A stretch of 64,000 nt of DNA from positions 1,266,501 through 1,330,500 of the forward strand of contig JAZKJV010010526.1 in NCBI GenBank assembly GCA_037367405.1, written 5' to 3'. The notes under the pieces were generated by a model. That model worked only from the letters and a program-made list of their open reading frames with translations, was not told the origin of the DNA and ran no database searches. Shown here piece by piece: positions 34,176 through 44,635 of this stretch (its first letter is position 1; each line of letters begins with the position of its first letter). Origin of the DNA: Ottelia alismoides. Its lineage: Eukaryota > Streptophyta > Magnoliopsida > Alismatales > Hydrocharitaceae. Made by a program: the position numbers and the translations under genes.

Positions 34176-35690
34176 GCACGGCTTAGTAGTATTTTTGTCT
34201 TTATTTTCGTTTTTCGTTTCGCGGTTTTTCGCGGCTCTTCGGAGTCCGCGGCTTTTCGCGGCTTTTGTATCTAGTTTCTTTTTGTTTTATTTTGTTTTAT
34301 TTTGATTTTCTTTTATTTTTATTTTTGTTTTATATTGTGTGTTTATTTTATTTTTCATTTTTGCATATATACCCTGACTTGTATCTTTATTTCTTTTTCT
34401 TTTCATTTGATTATTTTTACTGGTCTGACCACTCTTTTCTCTGTCTTGCGAGGGCCCGAGGACCGCGGAGGCGACTTTCGAGGAGCCTGAGCAGCCGAGG
34501 AACTTGGAGGCGGCTTCTTTCTCTACGAAGCCGCAGGAGAGAGCGAGAGAGAGAGAGTTGAGTGGGTGAGGATAGCTTAGGACTTTATTTCATTTATTAT
34601 TCTTATTGTAATAATACAGGGACAGGACTTGGACACTGTTTGGACTTGTGACCGTAGCGGGTCTGTTTCGCCGAGCACCGGTGTGCTCGGGGGACCCATT
34701 AGGACCTCGCGGTTTTTCGCGGCTTTCTTCGCGGCTTTTCTTTTTCTTTCTTACTGTCATTTTCCGGTTTTCTTCGCGGTTTTTGCTCGAGCCCCTAGAT
34801 TTAGGACTTTCTGGTGATTGTGACGTAATTAAGTAGGATCCACACACCTTAATGACTTATCTGTTTCTATAGACCGTAATTGGACCTGCTTAAAATAAAT
34901 AATAAAAATAATCGACTCGCTAGCCTCCGTAGCCTACGTGCCGTAGCCCGTCCTGTAAAGCGCTTACTCCTACCCCCGATTTGTCGGGCAGGGGAGGGAC
35001 GGGCCAAGACCGGACCCTTTGGCTTGGAGGTCGGTGACCGGTTAGACGGTTCTTCGCTAGAAGTTGCTCGTCTAGGACTCGGCTTCCCGCTGCATCATTT
35101 AGCTTAGTTTTATTTCTGTCTTTTATTTTATGCGCGGATCATATTGCATGTAGGGAGCTGGAGGCAGGTACGCATTTCTGACTTTGCATGCATCATTGAT
35201 TTCTCATGCATCGGCTTTTTCGACTTCTCCCCCTTGTTTTGGGACTTAATAATCAGGAGAATTGAAAAATTCGTTAGGCGTTTTGTTTGCTTTGAAAAAT
35301 ACCTAAAAAGTGAAACCATAAAATTGGGACTGCTAAGATTATTGACCTTAAAACCCGCTCACCCTAAAAATTTTGTCTTGGGGAGAGCAACCCCCTCATT
35401 GCTTGGTTTGTATGCGCGAGAGAGTGACCCGCACACTAGGTAGAGCCCCCCGTTGCTAAACCCGACTGATTACCGACTCTTCCGTGCGGGCCAGTCGGTT
35501 GGGGTTAGCAGCGGATATCCCAACAGGTCACATAAGCGCTCTGATATCTTGAGTGTTCACCAAAATAAAATTGACAAGATAATTTGACCGAACTTTCACG
35601 GTCTTCAGCTCGCGTTGCGTTGGTGAACCGGGGGTTTGTTTTTAGATCATAATTTTTCCAGATCTCATCCGCCCTACTCGCCAGATCAAG
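34176..35690 (+). promoter_or_regulatory. Untranslated structured leader of B
   Basis: Collinear with the A leader. It has GCGGTTTTTCGCGGCT-type repeats after the primer site (about 34220-34265) and again at 34710-34790, the CGAGCAC-CGGT-GTGCTCG hairpin (34672-34689), a CCCCCGA...TCGGGCAGGGG hairpin (about 34974-34996), 'gggactgctaa' (about 35327) and the GGGGAGAGCAACCCC stem-loop (about 35380). A GA-rich run lies at 34539-34558. No gene is supported here. Confidence 0.65.
34672..34689 (+). ncRNA. Leader hairpin with palindromic loop (B)
   Basis: CGAGCAC-CGGT-GTGCTCG, a 7-bp stem followed by GGGGG. The apex contains ACCGGT, which is self-complementary. C has CGAGTAC-CAT-GTATTCG at 9027-9043 and A a 5-bp version at 14638-14651. 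A dimer-initiation-like role is inferred. This is a structured element in the genomic RNA, not a separate transcript. Confidence 0.5.
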
Positions 35691-37690
35691 ATGATGGGTA
35701 GACGGTCTCTTAGGCAGCCTCTGGCTGCACCGCTTTCGGGCGCGTCTACCTCATCATCTAGGTTGGCTCGCGAGAGCTCAGACCCGCTCTCCGAGCCCGA
35801 GTACGACTCCACCCTGTTCCCCCTCGATCCCCTTTCTGATCTACCCGAGAGACACGAGCCCGAGGAGAGATTGATACATTTGACAGCACCTGAGTTGGGC
35901 TCGTTTGATTTTGCAGACGTCGAGATGGCCGGAGCAGGCAGTTCTGATGATCACTCCCGTCGACCAGAGCACATTGTATTAGACCAGGGAGCGATCAACT
36001 CCACCCTGATCGCATCACTCGATACAGTCCAGCAGCAGCTCCGCGATCAGGGAGCATTCATGATATAGATGAGGAGAGAGTTGGAGAGGCTCAGAGCAGA
36101 GAGAGACCAGCAGAGCGAGCCCGAGGAGATCCCGGATGCAGATGCATAGGCACGAGCCGCAGCAGCAGCACCAGCAGCCGCAGCCGTCGCCGCAGCGGCA
36201 GCAGCCGCGGGAGGAGCAGGACCACCTAGACCGATGCGGGAGTTGCACAACCCCGGATCTACACTGATGCACCATTGGGTTGTGGTTCCGGCTATCGTGG
36301 GGGACTTCAAGTTCCCCCCGAACACCTTGCAGATGCTTCCTCGGTTCCATGGACTTGCTACAGAGGAGCCCCACCTCCACCTCCAGGAGTTTTTGATTAT
36401 ATGCAGCACTGTCCACGACAGACATGTGGACCAGGACACGATCAGGATGATCGCCTTCCCCTTTTCACTGGCAGACAGAGCAGCCACCTGGCTGAAACAT
36501 TTGGGGAGATTTGTCTACACCTGGGAGCAGCTCCGCACCGAGTACTTGAACAAGTAGTACCCACTCGGGCGGACGAATGCAGCGAGGGCCCTGATCAGCA
36601 ACTTCTCCATGTTCCCCAACGAGCAGTTTCACGAGGCTTGGGAGAGGTTCAGAGAGCTCCTGGACAGATGCCCGCACCACGACATCACGAAGACGAACCT
36701 AGTTCAGAGCTTCTTCAGCGGGTTGTCACCAGAGCTACAGGGCCTGGTGAATGCTTCTTGTGGCGGGTCCTACTTCGCCAAGGACCACGACCAGGTTTGG
36801 GCCATTTTTGAGGAGATGGCAGAGAATTACATGGTGATGTCCTAGACCCGGCTCTACACTCAGAAGACCCAGCCACATCAGCCAGGACCCGTGCAGTACC
36901 AGCGGATAGCACGGGTAGACGCAGGTCCATCCAGTTCGTCTGCAGCCGCAGCAGCACAGGCAGAGTCATCAGCTGCAGACATGGGTATCATTAGCGAGAA
37001 GTTGGACCGCATGGAGCTGATTGAGAAGAAGCAGTGCTAGAGTATCACGCAGATGGAGCAGATGGCACAGGTCTTAAGCGACATGAAGACACAGCTCATG
37101 TGTCTCCAGGAGGCACAGACGGCTTCTCAGCCCCGTCTTCAGTCGCGAGGCGACGCCGGCAGCAGCAGCAGCTCGTCCCAGCGCTCCAACACCCCCGTGC
37201 AGCCTAGACAGGTTCATCTTGTACAGGCAGAGCCGTACCAGCAGCCGCAGCCCACCTACCAGTCTCCACCATCTCCAGAGATGCAGATGGTGGTCTACCA
37301 GCCGGACCAGCCTCTGGCAGTACTCCCGCCAGCCCCCTTTGATGCCGAGCCGTTGATGGATGTCAACCGGATTTGGTACGACCGTCCCCAGCCTGGGATC
37401 CGACGAGATCATCCCGGATTCAGGTGGGGGAGTGGTGGTGGTGCCCAGCCCCAGCAGCAGCCGTCAGGACAGGGAGGGCAGTACTCCCAGCAGAGAGACC
37501 AGCACCAGCCGCAGCAGCAGCCCCCAGCATATCACCAGCAGTCATCCTACGGTCCTCGTCCCTATCAACAGCAGGGACAGTCTTGGAGACGTGAGCAGCA
37601 GGCTCACCAGGGATACCAGCAGCACCCTCCATCCTGCCCCTCTTACCCACAGCAGTTCCAGCAGCCTCACCCACAGAGAGGCCACCCGTC
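35691..37690 (+). pseudogene. gag: Element B gag (broken by stops)
   Basis: Gag polyprotein, starting MMGRRSLRQPL at 35691. One frame is kept throughout, but TAG stops occur at 36066, 36147, 36555, 36843 and 37038; where A has CAG (last two) the change is a plain C to T. The core is clear: HHWVVVPAIVGDFKFPP, MLPRFHGLATEEP, FPFSLADRAATWLKHLG, ALISNFSMFPNEQFHEAW, LVNASCGGSYFAKDHDQVW (about 36250-36810). A coiled-coil-like part (MGIISEKLDRMELIEKK, about 36982) and a long Gln/Pro-rich tail follow. VNRIWYDRPQPG near 37357 matches VNGIWYDRPQPG in A. No CCHC zinc knuckle is visible. Confidence 0.88.
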
Positions 37691-39120
37691 GGGCTCCCAC
37701 GAGAGCCCCGCCTTGGATGACATCGCCCGCCTCCTCACGGATCAGCAGGCCACATTCCGACGGGAGATGGACGAGTTCCGCCAGGAGATGCAGGACCTGG
37801 TGAGAGGGAAGGCTGCCATACCAGCCCAGATAGAGCCCAATCCGAACAGCCTCAAGAGGAAGTCTGAGCAGGTAGTACCTACTGAGTTAGCCACTCCTAG
37901 TGACCCATTTGATGATACTTCTTCGGATATATTTGATGCTGATTTTGGCACACTTAGGAGCGGTAGGACCCCAGCAGGCGGCAGCGCCTCATCTGACACC
38001 ATCTCGAGGCACCACAGGAGGAGGAGGAGAGCGGTACTGAGGCCGCTCCAGATGATGACGGTGGTACTGAGGCCACCAAGGATGCTGATCCCACCGGCGG
38101 TACTGAGGCCGCTGCTTCACCAGATCTAGGAGGTGGTACTGATGCCACCCATTCAGCCAAGCCAGCCAGCGGTACTGATGCCGCACGACGTCTACCTTCA
38201 GCAGCAGCAGAGCAGCCAGCCCGTGGTGGAACTGAGGCCACCGGTGTTTGTAGAGACAGTGATGTTGTTTTTCCTCGTGTTCATGTATCTCAGAACTCTG
38301 CTATGAATAAAGGAAAAGGTTTACTTTCTTCTGGTCCCATTGTGGTGCATGATGTATGTGTGGATCCGGTCCCTGAACCGTCTAGACCTTTTCCTAGTCC
38401 TTCATCTGAAAAGGACCCAGTGATCCCCTTCCCTAGAGCCCTTCAGATGGGGAAGGGGAAGAAAAATGATCCAAAAAAGAGAGAGCTTGAGGAGTTCAGC
38501 CAGAGCATGATTGACCGATTCCATATCCAGCTGACCCTCCAGGAGGCTTTGCAGCACATCCCCCTTCTCCAGCGTTCTTTGAGAGAGAGGACTACACTCA
38601 GGAGGAGGAGGAGGAACCACACTTCAGAGATACATGTGCTGACGAAAGCTACGTGCTTTGCGATCCAGAACCGACTGCCAGCCAAGAGGCCAGATTCAGG
38701 GGCCCCGTATGTCAGATGCCAGATTAGTGAGCAGTGGTTCGACCGTACTCTTCTAGATAGCGGATCGTCGATTAACCTTCTTCCGGCAGCCCTTCTCGAC
38801 CGCTTCGAGTTGAACACTCTTCGACAGAGCAGGACAGTCCTTCAGTTCGCTGATCGATCTGTCAAGAGGCCGAAGGGGTTATTACGAGACGTTATCGTCA
38901 CGATTCAGGGCCTGCAATTCCCCGTGGACTTCGTAGTGTTGGACATGGAGATCCCTGAGTCAGTGGCCGATACCCCCATCATCCTTGGTCGTCCGTTCTT
39001 GGCCACAACCAAGGTGGTGACTGATCATGATAGCGGGAAGGTGTGCTTTCGCGTCCAGGGCGAGAGTATACAAATAGAGACGGTCGAGGACTATAGAGCC
39101 AGATTCAGATCCCGCTCAGA
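37691..39120 (+). pseudogene. pro: Element B linker and aspartic protease
   Basis: The gag frame continues to near 38005, where a frameshift moves the coding sequence to the frame that stays open to 40378. The linker in that frame has GGTEAT/GGTDAT repeats (about 38030-38245). The protease has DSG at 38756-38764 within LLDSGSSINLLPAALLD and a GRPFLA motif (about 38988). Motif content equals that of A, with ILGRPFL here and IHGRPFL in A; ILGRPFL is closer to the usual retropepsin flap-end pattern. Apart from the upstream frameshift the protease domain appears complete. Confidence 0.88.
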
Positions 39121-41180
39121 TGCGAGTACAGACTCAGAGCAGCTGATAGACGCAGAGCCAGACATCCACCAGGACTGTGATTTTATGATCACAGATGATG
39201 AGGCAGCTTGGGCAGACCTTGAGACACAGACCACCCTCTCACTTTCAGACACAGCTGATGCAGGGATGACAGGAGAGGAGAGTCTGGAGAGCACAGACCT
39301 GGTTCAGGATACCATTGAGGCAGCAGAGCCGGTCCTTGATCGTAGCACGATGATTAGTGATGGTGGTGCTGAAGCCACCTTGTTTTCCGGTGGTACTGAT
39401 GCCACCGTTTCAGATGCAGATCCCTCGGATTCAGAGTCTGATTGGGCCGATTGCTATGATCAGATGCCAGACCTGAGTCCATCTGAGCCTATTGATGAGG
39501 AGGAGGTAGATGCAGAGCCGAGCAGAGACAGTACAGTTGAGCCGCCTTCTCCCGATCCAGTTTGCGAGAGTATGCTTTCACTTTCCCAGGCAGATTTGGC
39601 CGACCTTGCAGCTTTCACTCAGTTTCTTCCACAGCCAGATTTGCTGGCACCCAGCATTCCAGAGCTGAAGCCGCTCCCTACTTCGCTGAAGTATCGATTC
39701 CTTGCGGGCGAGCCTGAGATGTACCCAGTCATCATCTCCGCCGAGTTGACTGGAGAGCAGGAATCCCGTTTGATGGGGGTTCTTGAAAAGAACCGCATGG
39801 CGATCGGATGGAGCGTAGCAGATCTCCATGGGATTAGTCCATCAGTGTGCTCCCATCATATCTATCTCGAGGAAGGGGCGAAGCCGTCGCGTGAGTTCCA
39901 GCGGCGTCTGAACCCCAACCTGAGAGAGGTTGTGATGAAGGAAATATCAAAATGGTGGGGTGCAGGTTTTATTTATCCCATTTCCGACTCCAAGTGGGTC
40001 AGCCCCTTGCATGTGGTGCCCAAGAAGACGGGCATCACGACTGTGATCAGTGAGTCGGGAGAGGAGATCGCTACACGAGTACCCACCTCTTGGAGGGTTT
40101 GGGTTGACTACAGGAGACTCAACCAAGCCACCAAGAAGGACCATTTCCCCCTGCCTTTTATTGACCAGATCATTGAGAGACTGGCAGGGAAGAGCCATTA
40201 TTGCTTCCTGGATGGGTACTCAGGCTACAACCAAGTGGCCATCGCTCCTGAGGACCAGAAGAAGCCCCCTTTACCTGTCCCTTCGGCACATACGCTTTTC
40301 GACGCATGCCATTTGGGCTATGCAATGCCCCTGCGACTTTTCAGAGGTGCATGCTGTCGATCTTCTCGGACATGGTAGGGGAGTGCATAGAGGTCTTCAT
40401 GGATGATTTCTCGATCTACGGCGACGGATTTGATTCTTTTCTTGACTGCCTAGATCGAGTACTTCAGCGATGTATTGAGTATCACTTGGTGCTATCTTGG
40501 GAAAAGAGTCACTTCATGGTGACTCAAGGGACGGTGCTTGGCCACATCATCTCCAACAGGGGCATGGAGGTTGATCCGGCCAAGGTTGATGTCATTTGAA
40601 AACTCGCACCGCCGTCCAATCTGAGGCAGTTACGGTCATTTCTGGGGCACGTTGGATTTTATAGGAGATTCATTCAGGATTTCAGCAGGATCGCCCGACC
40701 GTTGACTGACCTCCTGACGAAAGACACCGAGTTCCTTATCGATGACAAGTGTCTTTCGGCGTTTGCTACTCTCCAGCAGTGTGTGATTGAGGCTCCTATC
40801 CTCAAGCCGCCTGATTGGTCTCTCCCATTCGAGATCATGACGGACGCCTCCGATTTTGCCGTAGGGGCAGTGCTGGGACAGAGGAGGGATGGAGTGCCAT
40901 TTGCTATACACTATGCTAGCCGCACATTGGATTCCGCCCAGCGGAATTACACGGTCACAGAGAAGGAGATGCTAGCCGTAGTGTTTGCCCTGGATAAGTT
41001 CAGATCATATATCATCGGATCTAGAGTGACTTTGTTTACAGATCACACCGCCATCAGGTACCTCATGGCAAAGAAGGATGCCAAGGCCAGACTGACTAGA
41101 TGGATCCTTCTACTCCAGGAGTTCGACATTGAGATTAAGGATAAGCCTGGAGTCAAAAATGTGGTGGCGGATCATCTCTC
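39121..41180 (+). pseudogene. pol: Element B reverse transcriptase and RNase H (frameshift)
   Basis: After an acidic linker with a second GGTDAT repeat (about 39360-39420), RT starts near 39670. Motifs: REFQRRLNPNLREVV, WVSPLHVVPKK, WVDYRRLNQATKKD, FLDGYSGYNQ (about 40207), then a 1-base deletion near 40265 shifts the frame. MPFGLCNAPATFQRC and FMDDFSIYG (40396-40422) follow in the new frame. A TGA at 40597 replaces an Arg codon. RNase H is complete in motifs: [41 protein letters not shown] and VADHLSRL (to about 41190). It keeps the 20 codons that A has lost. Confidence 0.9.
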
Positions 41181-42552
41181 CCGATTAGAGCAGCCTGAGG
41201 AGTCTGAGCAGATTGATCCTATTAGAGATACCTTCCCAGATGAGGCGATCCTTGCTATCGCCTCACTCCCATGGTACGCCGATATTGTGAACTTTCTCGT
41301 TGCTGGGAAGGTACCACAAGATTAGCCCAGGAAGAGGCTTGAGACCTTCCTAGCGAAGGCCAAGTATTACCATTGGGAGGATCCCATCCTTTACCACGAA
41401 GGAGGGGATAGCGTCTGGCGTCGGTGTATTCCTCAGGAGGAACACCATAGTGTCCTCACTTACTGCCACAAGCTTGAGGCAGGAGGACAACATTCTGGGA
41501 GGAGAACGGCACAGAAAGTGCTCCAATCCGGCTTGTGGTGGCCTACCCTCTTCAAGGACTCAGATGAGTTCGTGAAGAAGTGTACTGACTGTCAGAGGAT
41601 GGGCACTTGTGGACAGCGTGATATGATGCCGATGCAGCCCATTCACTTCTGTGAGGTTTTTGACGCATGGGGCATCGATTTCATGGGTCCATTCCCTAAG
41701 AGTCAGGGATTTGAGTACATTCTGTTGGCCGTGGATTATGTGAGTCGTTGGGTGGAGGCTATCCCCGCCAGAGCCGCTGATGCGAGGACAGTTTGCAGAT
41801 TTTTGAGGAAACATATCATCACGCGGTTCGGGGTTCCACGAGTTCTCATTTCTGATGGGGGATCTCACTTCATCAACGACCAGGTGAAGGCACTTGCTAG
41901 CGAGTTCGGCATAGATCATCGTGTTGCTACACCGTACCATCCACAGACGAATGGTCTAGCCGAAGTGTCGAATAGGGAGATCAAGACTATTCTGCAGAAA
42001 GTCGTCCGCCCTGACCGAAAGGATTGGTCACAGCTTTTGGACTCGGTCTTGTGGGCATATAGGACATCTTTCAAGACACCTTTGGGCACATCTCCCTTTC
42101 GCCTCGTATATGGCAAGCCATGCCATTTACCTGTTGAGCTGAGGCACAAGTCACTTTGGGCAGTCACAGACATACTTATGGATTCAGATGGTATAGGAGA
42201 CCAGAGGAGGGCAGAGCTAGCTGCCCTGGAGGAGCTTAGAGATGCAGCGTTCTCAAGCAGCCTACATTATAAGGAGAAAGTCAAGGAGTGGCATGATTCT
42301 CATATCAGCCACAAACATTTTGAGATTGGACAGAGAGTATGGCTGTTTGATGCGAGGCTTAGATTATTTCCAGGGAAGCTACAGAGCAAATGGAAAGGAC
42401 CTTATCTGGTTCGGAAGGTACACGACAACGGTAGCATCGACATATCTGAGTTGTCTTCTGAGAGTACCTTCCGAGTGAACGGCCAGCGGCTCAAACCATT
42501 TCTAGATCATGAGCCGCGGGTCGTTGATATTGCCCCTATTCATTTTGCGTGA
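41181..42552 (+). pseudogene. pol: Element B integrase
   Basis: Integrase, last domain of gag-pol, ending at TGA 42550-42552. A TAG at 41323 stands where A has TGG (Trp). The HHCC region ends CTDCQRMG (about 41590). Catalytic residues: D in GIDFMGPF (about 41677), D in ISDGGSHF (41854), E in NGLAEVSNREIK (41962), the last two 35 residues apart. KLQSKWKGPYLVRKVHDNGS forms the GPY/F-type module, and VNGQRLKPFLDHE is near the end. There is no chromodomain. The part from 41326 on is open. Confidence 0.9.
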
Positions 42553-44599
42553 GATGTGGTCTTTGACTCACATCTAATGCATCTCACGCCTGAGCTTTAC
42601 TGATCTCCCGCTGTAAATAGATCCAGATATCCATATCACCACATTCATTAGTCCCACATCCCTTTCTCCATCTTGTGATTATGCTATACTTAGGGTGCAC
42701 TTTACCCTAAGTATAGGGGGGATGTGAGACATTTCGGGTATTTCTTTTGTTTCTGTCTACCCCTGTTTTGCTGCCTATACTTAGGGGCATTTCACCCTAA
42801 GTATAGGGGGGATAGACCCTGTACATTCTCTACTCGGTTTTCCCTTCGTGGACAGCCTGCTATACTTAGGATTACTTGATCCTAAGTATAGGGGGAAGAC
42901 CCGAGATCCTCTTCACTTTTCATTCTCTTTTGTATAGCCTTCCTTTTCACTTCCCTATACATAGCACGAGTTATGTCTTCTTCATCGCTCTTGACTCTGA
43001 GGACATCGTTCGAGCTAAGTATAGGGGGGTGTGTATATATTTCATATATACTTTAGCCATAACTCGTACTTTGTGTGAGTGTGTTAATAAATAAAAATGG
43101 CTAAAAACCACAAAAATTAAAAATTTTCATGTACATAATCTTCTTTTATTTGCACATACATAGCTAGTGTACAAATTATTTTTGTAAAAAAAGATTTCAA
43201 AAATCTTTTGTGTGTAAAGCTTGTGTAAATATTTTGGTATCAAAATTATGTATATAGTACAAAATTTTTCCAAAATGTTTTGAAAATCAAAAGTTTGCAA
43301 AAATCTCGTGTAAATGTGTGTAAAAATCATTTTGCAAAACTTGCACTTCATGCATCATCAATCATGATTTCAAAACATTTTTCAAAAAATTTTCATGATT
43401 GTAAATATTGTGTAAATATGCATCTTTTTGTACATATGTATATAGTTTTTCTTGGATGATAGTTGACATTTAAACTAGCCTGGAATCAAATTGAGAAATG
43501 GAGCTTGATTAAGATCTTAATCCACCTAATTCTAAGAGGAACCTTATAGGGCTTAGGGTTAAGGCTTTTCAGGTCCATGGTGACTTAATTCTTTGAGTCC
43601 ACTAGGCTATGATCACATGTCATCTCAATGAGCCTAAGTAGAGCACTTAACAACAACACATGACTCATATAGATTATGGCTTTACTTGGACAACCGCACT
43701 ATGCACCGAGCTCTCTACGGATGAGGTGGTGAGGAGGCAGTCTTCCTTGACTTGGGGTAGCATACGAGGGTAGTACTTCTAGGCGGAACCTCTCTTCTTC
43801 TTATAGTGAAGGAAGTGCGTCTCAACTTGATCTGGTTGCCATGAGGTCTAACGACGGGAGTTGTGGGTTGCAATAAAGCTTCAAAAGAGGGATAGTCTAC
43901 TGGCTCAAGAGGAAAAACTCCTTGTATATATGCTGCACATGTACATGTTGTATAGATGCACTTGAAAAAAAATGTGCAAAAAGAAAAGAACTCCAAAAAA
44001 GTGGTGGGTCTGAGAGAAAATGATAATCCCACCGGAGTATGTATATAAGTGCAATAAGCAAAGCTTGGTTTCATGATCCATTTGTTGTAGCTTGCAGCAG
44101 GGAGACTTCGCTACACTGGTCAAGCTCCCAAGGGGTACTTGGCTACACTGGCCTTGACCCATTCTCTTCTTCCCCCTCTTCTTGAGCCGGATGTACTTGA
44201 ACTTAGAAGGGAATACCCCGCTCCTCGAGGAAAGAGTGGCCGGATTGAGGTCATAGAGTTACCTTGTTGGGGAGGGTTGTCAAGTTGCCATTTCTTAAGT
44301 GGAGAGCTTAGACCTCACTTTCACAGGACAAGAAAAGATTCATGGTCTTCAGGGTTTGTGATTGATGACTTGTTCTGATCTGGAGCATTGAGGAGTCTTG
44401 GTTATAGATTGGTAGAACTTAGAGGCTGTTAGGTTTTAAGCTTAAGTCTAAATAAGGTTCCGACACATTAATAATCCAAAGATCTGATTGAGCTCCATAC
44501 CTCAATTTAATAAAGGCAAGTTTAATAATCAACCTTGATCCATGTACATTCTCTTTTTCTTTTTCTTTCTTTCTTTTTCACTTCTTTTTCAAATAAGTG

Positions 44600-44619
44600 T
44601 TTGCTAAGGGACTAGCAAA
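44600..44619 (+). promoter_or_regulatory. Hairpin beside the polypurine tract of B
   Basis: TTTGCTA-AGGGAC-TAGCAAA, identical to A and C, four bases before the polypurine tract. Confidence 0.85.
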
Positions 44620-44623
44620 GTAT

Positions 44624-44635
44624 AGTATAGGGGGG
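44624..44635 (+). promoter_or_regulatory. Polypurine tract of B
   Basis: AGTATAGGGGGG directly before the right LTR start at 44636. Confidence 0.9.

Larger units (their letters stand above)
42553..44635 (+). other. Non-coding 3' region of B with hairpin/polypurine modules
   Basis: Collinear with the same region of A. Hairpins: 42684-42716, 42774-42807, 42860-42891 and the long-range one at 42954-43026, each followed by a G run. An AT-rich part with 'tgtaaa' motifs follows (43080-43450), then a block shared with A and C (43460-44570). A 31-base stretch absent from A (about 43721-43751) is the largest difference noticed. No env-like gene is supported. Confidence 0.8.
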
